DNA from: Alteromonas sp. BL110
GTDB taxonomy: Bacteria; Pseudomonadota; Gammaproteobacteria; Enterobacterales; Alteromonadaceae
DNA length: 64,000 bases
Direction of reading: 5' to 3'
NCBI RefSeq assembly: GCF_003443615.1
Contig: NZ_CP031967.1
Location: forward strand, 3,658,001-3,722,000
Shown in pieces: positions 27,252 through 36,158 of the stretch (within the stretch, counting starts at the first letter, position 1; the number at the start of each line of letters is the position of its first letter). The notes below the pieces were generated by a model. It did not search any database. It worked only from the letters and a program-made list of their open reading frames with translations, and was not told the DNA's origin. A program made the translations under genes and the position numbers.

Positions 27252-28433
27252 ATGAATAAAAATGTCCAACAAACCACAGTTAATTCTTCACGTCGTAATT
27301 GGCTAAAATCCGTAGGTTTAGGGGCTGGTGCCGTGGCACTAACTACAAGTGTCGATAGTATAATGGGCGACCTGCATGCTGCCGGAATGCCCACAGAACA
27401 TTTTCCGTCGGCTACCCCTAACGTGAACGATGGCCTTATTCGCTTATCGTCGAATGAAAACGCCTTCGGCCCTTCGAAAAAAGCGGCAAGAGCCATGCAA
27501 AGCGAGCTTTTAAACCTAGCACGCTATACCGATGCTACGGTTGAAGTGTTAGCGCAAAAAATTGCTAAGCAAGAGGGCGTCTCTGCCGATCAAATAGTAA
27601 TTACAAATGGCTCTTCACCTATCCTTTTTGGTTATGCCGACTGGATCACGAAAAATGGTAATAAGCTAGTAACGTCTATGGCAACCTATGAAGGTGTGCC
27701 GCGAGGCGCTGAATTTATGGGGGCAGATGTCACTTACGTTCCCCTCGCTAATGACATGACTTTCGACTTAGACGCCATTGAAGCAGCAGTGACTGAAGAC
27801 ACTACCGCCGTTTATGTGTGTAACCCAAATAACCCGACAGGCAGCATGGTAGATGCGGCCAAACTTACCGCTTTTGCTAAACGCGTGTCGAAGAAAGCGC
27901 AAGTTTTTATAGATGAAGCTTATATTGAAATGTCTGATGCTTATCCGGCTAACGTTCAGTCGAAGCTTATTTCGGAAGGGCACAACGTAGTAATTTGCCG
28001 TACGTTTTCGAAAATTCACGCCATGGCAGGCCAGCGTCTAGGTTACGCCATAATGCCGGCTGACCAAGCAAAGACCATGGGCGGTATGCTGCGTATGGGG
28101 GGCGTAAACTACTTGGCACTCGTTGCGGGTATGGCTAGCATGGATGACCACGCGAACCTAAACAACATGCGTTCACGGATTAAAACTGAACGTGACAAGT
28201 TAGTAAAAGTCGCCGAAGAATTAAAGCAGCCATATGCGCCGAATCCACAAGGGAATTTCATCTACATTGATACCGGCATGCCGCACGACAAGTTTGCGGA
28301 GAAAATGAAAGCTCAGGGTATAAAGGTAGTAGGGCGCACCTGGCCCGGTTACGATTCATGGTCGCGAATAAGTGTGGGTACGCCAGCAGAAACAGACGCG
28401 TGCGTTAAAGCATTAAAAGCAGTACTTGCTTAG
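27252..28433 (+). CDS. Tat-exported PLP-dependent aminotransferase (HisC-like)
   Basis: A 393-residue fold-type I aminotransferase related to histidinol-phosphate aminotransferase. The N-terminus carries a twin-arginine signal S13-R14-R15-N16-W17-L18-K19, a hydrophobic stretch (VGLGAGAVAL) and a possible cleavage site near HAAG (42-45). The catalytic domain shows NPNNPTG (191-197), DEAY (221-224) and TFSK with PLP-binding K254. A Tat signal on a PLP enzyme suggests folding with cofactor in the cytosol and export to the periplasm. It stands alone, with a strong terminator after it, away from his genes, so it is probably not the histidine pathway enzyme. Confidence 0.88.
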   Translation: MNKNVQQTTVNSSRRNWLKSVGLGAGAVALTTSVDSIMGDLHAAGMPTEHFPSATPNVNDGLIRLSSNENAFGPSKKAARAMQSELLNLARYTDATVEVLAQKIAKQEGVSADQIVITNGSSPILFGYADWITKNGNKLVTSMATYEGVPRGAEFMGADVTYVPLANDMTFDLDAIEAAVTEDTTAVYVCNPNNPTGSMVDAAKLTAFAKRVSKKAQVFIDEAYIEMSDAYPANVQSKLISEGHNVVICRTFSKIHAMAGQRLGYAIMPADQAKTMGGMLRMGGVNYLALVAGMASMDDHANLNNMRSRIKTERDKLVKVAEELKQPYAPNPQGNFIYIDTGMPHDKFAEKMKAQGIKVVGRTWPGYDSWSRISVGTPAETDACVKALKAVLA

Positions 28434-28465
28434 AAACAACAATAATAAGACCTAGCGCAGAAAGA

Positions 28466-28498
28466 AAAAGCTGAACACTATTTGTGTTCAGCTTTTTT
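28466..28498. terminator. Bidirectional terminator
   Basis: A nine-base perfect stem GCTGAACAC/GTGTTCAGC with loop TATTT, followed by TTTTTT on the plus strand and preceded by an A-rich run that gives T's on the minus strand. It separates the convergent Tat-aminotransferase and reductase genes. Confidence 0.88.
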
Positions 28499-28555
28499 CA
28501 TATTAATTGTGCGAAAATGCACGCTAGCTTTTTATAGGTTAGACTAAGTTTAAAC

Positions 28556-28618
28556 TTTACTTTAGTCCTTGCTTTAGCTCTTGCTTAAGCCTCTATTTTA
28601 GCCCTTATTTGTGCCCTT
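28556..28618. repeat. 12-base degenerate tandem repeat at the 3' end of the reductase gene
   Basis: About five copies of a roughly 12-base unit (plus strand: TTGCTTTAGCTC, TTGCTTAAGCCT, CTATTTTAGCCC, TTATTTGTGCCC) run into the stop codon of the minus-strand gene. The unit length keeps the reading frame, but each unit near the gene carries TAA or TAG on the minus strand, so it is non-coding today. Confidence 0.6.
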
Positions 28619-29792
28619 ATTTTTCGATAGCAAACGTTAAGCCTGCTTTTTCTTCTAGGCGACTAATTAACTTATCGCCTAGGGCTGCTGCTGGTGTGAA
28701 AAAGCCCCCAGTTAGGTTTACGTCTTTACACAAGCAAAGCGCCGATTCTGAAATCATCTTGCTGGTAGAGCCATAACCAGGGTCTTTATCGCCTTTAACC
28801 GATACCGCTAGCATATCACCATTGGTGGCTGTGCCTACAAACATCACATCGTAAAAACCGTTCTCGCGCTCTTCTTTGCTTGGGCCTTCTCCAGGTTTAG
28901 GGCCATCATCGCTAGCCAGCGACTTATCTTTAGCGACGTGGTTTGCCATGGCTTCACCTTTCTCGCCAGGCCCCGTCATCATCATTTCATCGTACTGGAA
29001 ATTCTTACCGTAAGCGTAGCCAGCTAGGTAGTTAGAGCGGTGCACGTTCTTAGTATTGATAGCCGCCATAATAAATGGCGCTACCCACGTACCTAACTGT
29101 TCGTCAAAATATGGTTTGTTGCCATCTGGCTGAGGTTGGTTAGTCGTACCATCGGTTAGCGAGAGAGGGTTGATAAGTGCTGCCATTACTGACTTGTCTT
29201 TGTGCGCCGCAGCCATGGTTGCTTTTAGGCTAGCAGCTGTACCGCCAGAGAACGTGCCCTGCATTTTGCGTACACGACCTTTTACATATTCGATTACTTC
29301 GCCGGTTTGTTTCTTCGCATGTTCTTGTAAATAGTGAACACCTAAATCGAAGGGCACAGAATCGAAGCCGCAAGAGAACACAATGTTTGCACCCGTTTCC
29401 TTAGCTTTTGCTTCGTACTTGTTGATCATTTGGTGCATCCACGCTGGCTCACCACATAAATCTGTATAGCCTGTACCGTTATCAACACACGCAGAAAGTA
29501 ACTTTTCGCCGTAAATTTGATAAGGCCCTACGGTAGTCAGTACAACAGCTGTGCGCTTTGTCATTGCGTCAAGCGCGTCGGCATCATCACCGTCGGCTAC
29601 AATACTAGCAACGCTATCGCTAATGCCTAGTTCTTGTTTTACATCATTAAGTTTAGCTTCGTTACGACCTGCAACTGCCCATTTAACATTGCTGTCACTG
29701 CCATACTGCGCCTGAAAATATTCAGCCACTAGTTTGCCCGTAAAACCTGTAGCACCGAAGATAACTACATCAAATTCGCGTTCGTTACTCAT
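28617..29792 (-). CDS. Saccharopine dehydrogenase-like / trans-acting enoyl reductase-family protein
   Basis: A 391-residue NAD(P)-binding protein. It opens with VVIFGATGFTGKLVAEYF (Rossmann loop GATGFTG) and continues with WAVAGRNEAKL and YTDLCGEPAWMHQMI, as in saccharopine dehydrogenase-like proteins of the trans-acting enoyl reductase group. This group is linked to lipid or polyketide reduction in other bacteria, but the substrate here is unknown. The ATG at 29792 is preferred over the longer upstream frame, with AGGAC placed correctly. It lies downstream of an aminotransferase on the same strand, with a 136-base gap. Confidence 0.82.
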   Translation of the reverse strand: MSNEREFDVVIFGATGFTGKLVAEYFQAQYGSDSNVKWAVAGRNEAKLNDVKQELGISDSVASIVADGDDADALDAMTKRTAVVLTTVGPYQIYGEKLLSACVDNGTGYTDLCGEPAWMHQMINKYEAKAKETGANIVFSCGFDSVPFDLGVHYLQEHAKKQTGEVIEYVKGRVRKMQGTFSGGTAASLKATMAAAHKDKSVMAALINPLSLTDGTTNQPQPDGNKPYFDEQLGTWVAPFIMAAINTKNVHRSNYLAGYAYGKNFQYDEMMMTGPGEKGEAMANHVAKDKSLASDDGPKPGEGPSKEERENGFYDVMFVGTATNGDMLAVSVKGDKDPGYGSTSKMISESALCLCKDVNLTGGFFTPAAALGDKLISRLEEKAGLTFAIEK

Positions 29793-29928
29793 TGTTTTGT
29801 CCTGTTTTATTCCGTTTCGACACGTGTCATCAAAATGCACTCCCCAATATACGCACTAGCGCCCATATCTATCATTTTTTTAGGTAATATTTGTCTATTC
29901 ACGAAATTAAACAGTGGATACAAAGTAA

Positions 29929-31164
29929 CTAGCACAATGATTTGACAAAAGTAGCTAGCCGAGCCAGTCCCTCATTCAAGCGCTCTATACTGGTAGCGAA
30001 AGAAAGCCTTACATAATGATCTGCATTATGCTCGCCAAAATCATTGCCCGGTGTCAGCGCCACATAATACTGCGACAGCAGAGCATCACAGAATTCAATA
30101 GCACTTAAGCCTGTATGCTTAATGTTGATGTAAGCGTAAAACGCGCCGTCGGGTTGAGCATCCAAACTAAGCCCCATATTTTGAAGTGCATTAAAAACAA
30201 GAGATGCACGCTCTATTAGCGTGTTGCGGTTTTGCTCGCACTGCGCCAAGGCTTCAGGGGTAAAGCACGCAAGGGAGGCTTTTTGAGAAAGGGTAGAGGG
30301 GCAAATAAACAAATTCTGCGCGAGCTTTTCGACTATTGGGGTCATAGTCTCAGGCACTACGCACCAGCCAAGGCGCCAGCCCGTCATCCCAAAGTATTTT
30401 GAAAAGCTATTTATAACTACCACGGTGTCCCGCAGTTCTTCGAATGCAAGTACAGTTTGGAGTGCGCCTTTGTTCTCATTTAATTGAGAGGCACTAGTAT
30501 TGACTCGACCATCCAATGAAAGTGCTAGGTCTAAATAAATTTCATCAACAATTAAAAAGCCACCCTTGGCTTTGCAGTATTGTCCAATCTTACACAGCTC
30601 GTCTATATCTATCGCCGTGCCTGTAGGGTTGGCAGGTGTGGCGATAAGCACGCCTTTAGTGTTGTGTTTCCAATTATCGGCAACACTTTTTGCGGTTAGT
30701 TGAAAGCTATCCTCACTGCGTGTTGGCACTAGCGTTACCTCTGCGCCAAACGCGTTTAAAAAGCGTCGATTGCACGGGTAAGATGGGTCGCCCAATATCA
30801 CGTTGTCGCCAGGCTCTACTAATGCGGCGCTTGCCAAAAGTAGCGCGCCTGAAGCACCAGCGGTAACTACGACTCGTGATGGGCTTAGTTTTACATCATG
30901 TTGGGTTTCATAAAAGCTAGCGATTGATTGACGTAGTTCTGGAATACCCAATGCAGAGGTATAGGGAAAATCAGGGGTGTCCAAGCTTTCTTTCATTTTT
31001 GCAAGTACTGCCGCAGGTGCACCGAAATCAGGCTCACCTAAATTAAGCCTAATAACATCTTTACCTTGCCCTTCTAGTACGGTGGCTTTTTCGCCATAGG
31101 CCATGGCAAGAAACGGAGAAATAGCGGTAGCGCGAGAGGTAAACTTCAAAATTAAACCCTTCAT
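29929..31164 (-). CDS. Class I/II PLP-dependent aminotransferase (aspartate aminotransferase-like)
   Basis: A 411-residue cytosolic aminotransferase. It has RLNLGEPDFGAP (39-50), TAGASGALLLA (101-111), TPANPTG (176-182), DEIYLDL (207-213) and NSFSK with PLP-binding K256, then GMTGWRLGW. The arginine near the C-terminus in HYVRLSFA binds the substrate carboxylate. The amino donor cannot be fixed from sequence. It is transcribed leftward ahead of the enoyl reductase-like gene and divergently from the metalloprotease. Confidence 0.88.
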   Translation of the reverse strand: MKGLILKFTSRATAISPFLAMAYGEKATVLEGQGKDVIRLNLGEPDFGAPAAVLAKMKESLDTPDFPYTSALGIPELRQSIASFYETQHDVKLSPSRVVVTAGASGALLLASAALVEPGDNVILGDPSYPCNRRFLNAFGAEVTLVPTRSEDSFQLTAKSVADNWKHNTKGVLIATPANPTGTAIDIDELCKIGQYCKAKGGFLIVDEIYLDLALSLDGRVNTSASQLNENKGALQTVLAFEELRDTVVVINSFSKYFGMTGWRLGWCVVPETMTPIVEKLAQNLFICPSTLSQKASLACFTPEALAQCEQNRNTLIERASLVFNALQNMGLSLDAQPDGAFYAYINIKHTGLSAIEFCDALLSQYYVALTPGNDFGEHNADHYVRLSFATSIERLNEGLARLATFVKSLC

Positions 31165-31337
31165 AGTTTGAGCTGGTTGAATCGATAACGCAATTAGGGC
31201 TTACTCTTGGCTGTGATTCAAGTAAATTATCCAGAAAAAGTGGTCAGTTTGGCGCGGGCGTTAAAACGACGAATTACCATGGGCAAAATCTCTTACATAG
31301 GGTAGGCTAGAAATTCACAATAATAAGGACTAACTGC

Positions 31338-33785
31338 ATGCTGCAATTGAACATTTTTCACAAAGCCGCGCGACAGGTGAAAGCATCGGGTAAATCAGCT
31401 ATTGCGTTTACGGTATTGTTTGTCGTGTCTGCATCTTCAGCTTGGGCAGCGCTGCCAAGCATTGCTGAATTCGCCAGCGAAATGACTAAAAAAGACGGGT
31501 TGATCCCCGTCTACTATGATGATGTAAGCGACAAAGTTTACTTGGCGGTGCCAACAAGCGATGCCGAATATTTGTTCCAAAGCAGTTTGCCATATGGCGT
31601 AGGTTCAAACGATATAGGCCTTGATCGCGGGCAACTTGGCGATACGCGCTTAGTCAGTTTTGAAAAATTTGGTAACAAAGTTTTATTGAAGCAGCACAAC
31701 ACCAAATACCGTGCAACCCACGGTAGCGACGCCGAAAAGCAGAGTATTAATGAAGCTTTCGCAGATTCGGTCATTGCTGGTTTTACGCTGGTAGCGAAAA
31801 GCGACAACGCCAGCCTTATCGACTATACGTCTTTTCTGTTAAGTGATATTCACGGCATCGGCAATCGCATGGCACGCACTAACCAAGGTAGCTTCAGCGT
31901 TGATAAAATGCGCAGCGGCGTATACTTACCTAAAACCAAAGGCTTTGAAAAAAACACTGAGCTAGAAGCTTTAGTCACTTTTGCTGGTAAAAAGCCGGGC
32001 GAATACGTGCAGCAAGTTACACCCGATCCAGAAAGTGTGACGGTTCATTTACATCACTCGTTTGTGGCACTGCCTGATGAAAACTACACGCCCAGAGAGT
32101 ATCACCCATACTCAGGCTACTGGAAATTCAGCTACTTTGACTATTCCACGCCTATAAGTGAGCCTACCGAACAGCGTTTTATTACCCGCCATCGTTTACA
32201 CAAGAAAACCCCGCATGCTGCAATGAGCGAAGCAGTAGAGCCTCTTGTGTATTATTTAGACCCAGGCATTCCTGAGCCGGTAATGACGGCACTTAAAGAA
32301 GGGGCGAGCTGGTGGAATCAAGCCTATGAAGCTGCAGGTTATAAAGACGCGTTTCAGGTGAAAGTATTGCCAGAAGGGGCCGACCCAATGGACGTGCGTT
32401 ACAACGTCATTAACTGGGTGCACCGCGCAACGCGCGGTTGGTCGTACGGTTCTTCGGTTGTCGACCCACGTACGGGCGAAATCATCAAAGGTCACGTTAC
32501 TTTAGGCTCGCTGCGTGTAAGACAAGATTATTTAATTGCCCTTGGCCTAACTAGCCCGTTTAAAGAGGGTAATACCGACACCACTGTGCAGCAAGAAATG
32601 GCATTAGATCGTATTAGGCAGCTGTCCGCTCACGAAGTAGGGCATACGTTAGGCATAGCACACAATTTTGCAGCAAGTGAAAACAACCGTGCGTCAGTGA
32701 TGGATTATCCTCACCCCAAAATTAGCATTAAAAATGGCAAAATTAGCTTAGAAGGCGCTTATGACAAAGGTATAGGCGCATGGGATATACACGCCGTAGC
32801 ATATGGTTATCAAGACTTTGCCAGCGACGTAGAAGAGGCCGAAGCCTTGGCAAAAATTATTGTAAAAGGTCGCAACGAGGGCTTAAGCTTTAAATCAGAC
32901 CCAGATACCCGCAGTAGCCGTCATGCGTCAGCAAACGGCCATATGTGGGAAAACGGGAGCAACCCGCTAGATGCCTTTGATGAAATTTCACAAGTACGCG
33001 AACAGGCATTAGCCAATTTAGGCTTAGATACTTTAAGCCCAAACAGCAGTTTATCGTCCCTTGAAAATACTTTAGTGCCTATTTACCTGCTACACCGCTA
33101 TCAGCTAGAAGCTGTAGCAAAGCAAGTAGGCGGCTTAGTATATGAATATGAACGTAAAGGAGATTACACCCAAGCGCAGGGCCAACAGTTTGTAGCACCC
33201 GCGGTGCAGCAACGCGCAATGCAACAGTTACTGACCGCGACTACCGCCGATTACCTGACTATTCCTGAGTCGGTACTCGCCCTTATTCCACCTACAGCCT
33301 ACGGTGACGATATTACCCGCGAGCACTTTAAGGGCAAAATGGGGTTAATGTTAGACCCGGTTTCTGCCGCAGCTTCGGCATCCAACTTTGCTTTTGAATT
33401 GCTATTACACCCAGAACGCTTAAACCGCTTAGAATGGCAAACAAGAAGCACTAACGATAGACGCAAAAAAGTAGGCGTTTCAATGCTAGTGAAGCAAATA
33501 CTTAGCGTACACTGGTATAAAAATAAGACGCAAAGCCCACTAGCAAAGCGCTTACAGCTGGTGGCTTTGAATGCGGTGATGAAAGCAGTAACTAACGATA
33601 AGTTGGCGCCTGAAGTAAGAATGGAAGCTGAACTCGCCTTGCTTGAATTTAGCGAATGGTTAGACGATAAGGCTGACGACAATCAGTATGAAATACTGAA
33701 AGCGCAGTTTGATACATATTGGGCTAGTAAGACATGGCCAAGTAGCTTTGAAGTAGAGCCCCTGCCGCCAGGTTCGCCGATTTAA
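31338..33785 (+). CDS. Secreted zinc metalloprotease (DUF5117/DUF4953 type)
   Basis: An 815-residue secreted protein. The signal peptide (SAIAFTVLFVVSASSAWA) is followed by a long N-terminal DUF5117-like domain and a zinc-protease domain with HEVGHTLGIAH at residues 432-442, the metzincin-type HExxHxxGxxH, plus a nearby SVMDYP Met-turn equivalent. The C-terminal part is helical. Such proteins are common in Bacteroidetes and marine Gammaproteobacteria as periplasmic or extracellular peptidases. The ATG at 31338 has AAGGA upstream. A small membrane-protein gene follows 15 bases after the stop and may be co-transcribed. Confidence 0.9.
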   Translation: MLQLNIFHKAARQVKASGKSAIAFTVLFVVSASSAWAALPSIAEFASEMTKKDGLIPVYYDDVSDKVYLAVPTSDAEYLFQSSLPYGVGSNDIGLDRGQLGDTRLVSFEKFGNKVLLKQHNTKYRATHGSDAEKQSINEAFADSVIAGFTLVAKSDNASLIDYTSFLLSDIHGIGNRMARTNQGSFSVDKMRSGVYLPKTKGFEKNTELEALVTFAGKKPGEYVQQVTPDPESVTVHLHHSFVALPDENYTPREYHPYSGYWKFSYFDYSTPISEPTEQRFITRHRLHKKTPHAAMSEAVEPLVYYLDPGIPEPVMTALKEGASWWNQAYEAAGYKDAFQVKVLPEGADPMDVRYNVINWVHRATRGWSYGSSVVDPRTGEIIKGHVTLGSLRVRQDYLIALGLTSPFKEGNTDTTVQQEMALDRIRQLSAHEVGHTLGIAHNFAASENNRASVMDYPHPKISIKNGKISLEGAYDKGIGAWDIHAVAYGYQDFASDVEEAEALAKIIVKGRNEGLSFKSDPDTRSSRHASANGHMWENGSNPLDAFDEISQVREQALANLGLDTLSPNSSLSSLENTLVPIYLLHRYQLEAVAKQVGGLVYEYERKGDYTQAQGQQFVAPAVQQRAMQQLLTATTADYLTIPESVLALIPPTAYGDDITREHFKGKMGLMLDPVSAAASASNFAFELLLHPERLNRLEWQTRSTNDRRKKVGVSMLVKQILSVHWYKNKTQSPLAKRLQLVALNAVMKAVTNDKLAPEVRMEAELALLEFSEWLDDKADDNQYEILKAQFDTYWASKTWPSSFEVEPLPPGSPI

Positions 33786-33800
33786 GGAAGCTGATAATTA

Positions 33801-34457
33801 ATGTTAGGGACAACGCAATTAAAGCAAAACCATAGCCCAAGTAACAAGCAAGTGCCGCAAAAAACCTTTGCGGCCTTGATTGCTACCTTCCTCGCAGTGC
33901 TACTTCTAATAATAGTTCCATTAGTAGAAAGTCTGCATGGCGGTGTGCTGTGGGGCTTAAACTACCATTCCCCCAAGTTTATGTCACAGGTTGGCGACGC
34001 GTTAGCCTTAGTTAAGCTTATAGCGCTTTGCGCAGGTGTGTACCTGCTTTTTAAGCAACACGGTACATTTAGGCATCTTGTTAAAAGTAAATGGTTATCT
34101 ATTGTTTTGAGCAGTGTTTTAGCAATAGTGGCGCTCATTCAGATTGCGATAGGTCTATTAGGTGTACTGATTGATGCAACACTAGGAACTAACCGAGACT
34201 ACTTTCATAAAGAGTTTGCAATAGAAAATAACACTATTTACGTGTTTACCGCAGACCCAGGTGCCATGGGTACGGCCTACCATTATTTTTATCTAAAATG
34301 CCCACTTCCTTTAAACCGCTATGAATTAAAGCTTATTGAAAAGACACATTGGGTACGGGAGATAGAGCTTAAAGCCTCTGATAATGGTTTTGACGTATTT
34401 AATCAGCGTGGTGAATTTAAATATCGCGTTAGTTTGGGTGAAGTAGGGTGTGGTTAG
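33801..34457 (+). CDS. Hypothetical membrane protein with three predicted segments
   Basis: A 218-residue inner-membrane protein with three hydrophobic segments (TFAALIATFLAVLLLIIVPL, ALALVKLIALCAGVYLLF, WLSIVLSSVLAIVALIQIAI) and a soluble C-terminal domain of about 75 residues. I do not recognise it. It follows the metalloprotease by 15 bases, which suggests co-expression, perhaps as an anchor or partner, though this is only positional. It ends shortly before the toxin-antitoxin pair. Confidence 0.65.
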   Translation: MLGTTQLKQNHSPSNKQVPQKTFAALIATFLAVLLLIIVPLVESLHGGVLWGLNYHSPKFMSQVGDALALVKLIALCAGVYLLFKQHGTFRHLVKSKWLSIVLSSVLAIVALIQIAIGLLGVLIDATLGTNRDYFHKEFAIENNTIYVFTADPGAMGTAYHYFYLKCPLPLNRYELKLIEKTHWVREIELKASDNGFDVFNQRGEFKYRVSLGEVGCG

Positions 34458-34491
34458 TTAGCTTGTAATTCAGCGTCGAGTGAATGAATTC

Positions 34492-34522
34492 TTGTGTGGT
34501 TATCGACAAGTGATACTATAGT
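34492..34522 (+). promoter_or_regulatory. Promoter/operator of the toxin-antitoxin pair
   Basis: A -35-like TTGTGT (34492-34497), 16-base spacer and -10-like TACTAT (34514-34519) precede the antitoxin. The -10 overlaps a perfect palindrome ACTATAGT (34515-34522), a likely autoregulatory operator for a YefM/Phd-type antitoxin. Confidence 0.5.
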
Positions 34523-34550
34523 GGTACATTTGAAAGCTGGAACCTGCATA

Positions 34551-34808
34551 GTGAAAGTAGAATTAGTTACTACATTGAAGAGACAAGCCACAAAGATTTT
34601 GCAAGACCTGCACTCTTCAAAAGAGCCTGTTTTGATTACAGAGCATGGTCAGCCATCGGCTTACTTAGTCGATGTTGATGATTATGAGATGATGCAAAAG
34701 CGCATGTCGATTCTGGAAGGTATTGCAAAAGGTGAGCAGGCAATAAGAAATGATGACGTTTTAACTAACCTGCAGGCCAATGAGAAAATGGATAAATGGC
34801 TGAAATAG
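34551..34808 (+). CDS. Phd/YefM-family antitoxin
   Basis: An 85-residue antitoxin. The N-terminal DNA-binding/dimerization fold is of the Phd/YefM type: LVTTLKRQATKILQDLHSSKEPVLITEHGQPSAYLVDVDDYE matches the family pattern (arranged around ITxxGxPxAVLvs..dYe). The C-terminal tail is acidic and polar and would bind the toxin. The GTG at 34551 is the best start; there is no ATG in reach, and the longer upstream frame runs through the promoter. The toxin gene overlaps its end by 13 bases, the usual arrangement. Confidence 0.85.
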   Translation: MKVELVTTLKRQATKILQDLHSSKEPVLITEHGQPSAYLVDVDDYEMMQKRMSILEGIAKGEQAIRNDDVLTNLQANEKMDKWLK

Positions 34809-35092
34809 TATGGACGGAACCTGCTCTAAATGACTTGGACAATATTGCTGAATACATAGCGGTTTCTACTTTAGTTGCGGCAAAGCAACTGGTTAAAGAA
34901 GTCTTCGCCAAAGTAGACATGCTTGAGGAATATCCTACATCAGGAAAGTCAGTTTCTGAATTACCATCTCTAAATTACCGCGAGCTTTATGTGAAGCCCT
35001 GTCGAATATTTTATAAATTCGAGGGTAGCAAAGTTTTTATCTTGCATGTAATGCGGCAAGAACAAGATCTCAGACGCTTTTTGTTAGATTAG
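34796..35092 (+). CDS. RelE/ParE-family toxin
   Basis: A 98-residue toxin of the RelE/ParE superfamily. It opens with IVWTEPALNDLDNIAEYIAV (the ParE-type helix), has LEEYPTSGKSV and ends with LHVMRQEQDLRRFL, matching the conserved VLHVxRQxQDL pattern. ParE members act on DNA gyrase and RelE members cut mRNA at the ribosome; the helical N-terminus and the closing motif favour the ParE side. Overlap with the antitoxin supports a working operon. Confidence 0.87.
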   Translation: MAEIVWTEPALNDLDNIAEYIAVSTLVAAKQLVKEVFAKVDMLEEYPTSGKSVSELPSLNYRELYVKPCRIFYKFEGSKVFILHVMRQEQDLRRFLLD

Positions 35093-35435
35093 CGTTGATT
35101 CATTTTAAATACATTTGGTGAATACTGCAGTTTTTTTCGTTACTTCCGGTTAGTGCCAGAAACAGCCGTTCGAATATTTGAAATTAAATGGCAGAAAAGT
35201 ACGTAAAGCGGCCATTGGATAATTGCAATTGAAATGGCGGCAATGTGCGAATAGAGGACGGTCATTTTTTCATATCAAATGCATTTGAAATTTCTGGGAC
35301 TTAAACTAACTGGTGTATTGGAGATAGGAATTTTCCTCCTGTATAACAAACGATATATGTATCGTGAGGTAAGGTTTACTTGGCTACTTTATGTTAATGT
35401 AAATAAGGTAATACCTAATTTTTAAGGTTGAAGTA
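35093..35435. other. AT-rich intergenic stretch
   Basis: No gene is seen in these 343 bases. There is a small palindromic motif AAATGCATTT near 35277-35286. The rest looks like ordinary AT-rich spacer before the membrane-protein pair. Confidence 0.45.
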
Positions 35436-36158
35436 ATGGAATATAACAATCTATCCAAGCTTATAAAAAAAGTGCTCAAAACAGATAAGAGTGGTAATAC
35501 AACAATTCCCTCAAAGCGCGAAATGATAAGCAAGTTTTTTGCGTTTACTATGCTTATTCCAGGAATCACTAGTATTGTGATGACAGTTAATAGCGATGGA
35601 GGGGAAAGTATTTTCTTCGCGATTTTGACAATCTTATTTTTAAGTATATCTATATTACTTTTTGGTCGAAAGTGCCGTTTAGAGTTTAACAAGACAGAAA
35701 AACAGCTTAATTTAAAAACCGCATTATGGGGTTGCTCTAAAAAAAGTAAAGTTGTTACATCGTTTGATACACTATCATTTGAACTAAGTAGTATAGGTAC
35801 GAAAGGCCCTTATCAAATTAAGTTTGCTGATCAGTTATATGAATTTAAACATTATACAGATGCTAATATGTTTATTTCGTTTTTATATACGGAATATAAT
35901 ATTACTGCTGTTGAAACCATATCGAATTGGCCTAATAAAACGCCGATAAGGTTTTCCCAAAGTAAATTATATAGTTCACCTGAAATTACACATAATACTA
36001 AAAATTCTAACTCAAAACCTCATTTGGAAGATGTAGACTTTAATAAAGAGGATTTCGTCTTCATTGAAATATGGGATCGAAAATCGCTGGTAAAACTATC
36101 TCTGCCATTTTTTGTTTTTACAGCCATTGCCGGCTTAGTTAAATACGGAGTGCTGTAA
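35436..36158 (+). CDS. Hypothetical membrane protein A (two-gene pair)
   Basis: A 240-residue protein that I do not recognise. Two hydrophobic segments lie near residues 34-75 (FFAFTMLIPGITSIVMTV, ILTILFLSISILLFG). A charged soluble part follows, with CRLEFNKTEKQLNLKTALWG, which resembles the opening strands of small PH-like membrane proteins. A last hydrophobic segment is near the C-terminus (LPFFVFTAIAGLVKYGVL). The gene is AT-rich compared with the flanking chromosome. Its stop overlaps the next start (TAATG), so the two proteins are translated together. Confidence 0.6.
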   Translation: MEYNNLSKLIKKVLKTDKSGNTTIPSKREMISKFFAFTMLIPGITSIVMTVNSDGGESIFFAILTILFLSISILLFGRKCRLEFNKTEKQLNLKTALWGCSKKSKVVTSFDTLSFELSSIGTKGPYQIKFADQLYEFKHYTDANMFISFLYTEYNITAVETISNWPNKTPIRFSQSKLYSSPEITHNTKNSNSKPHLEDVDFNKEDFVFIEIWDRKSLVKLSLPFFVFTAIAGLVKYGVL

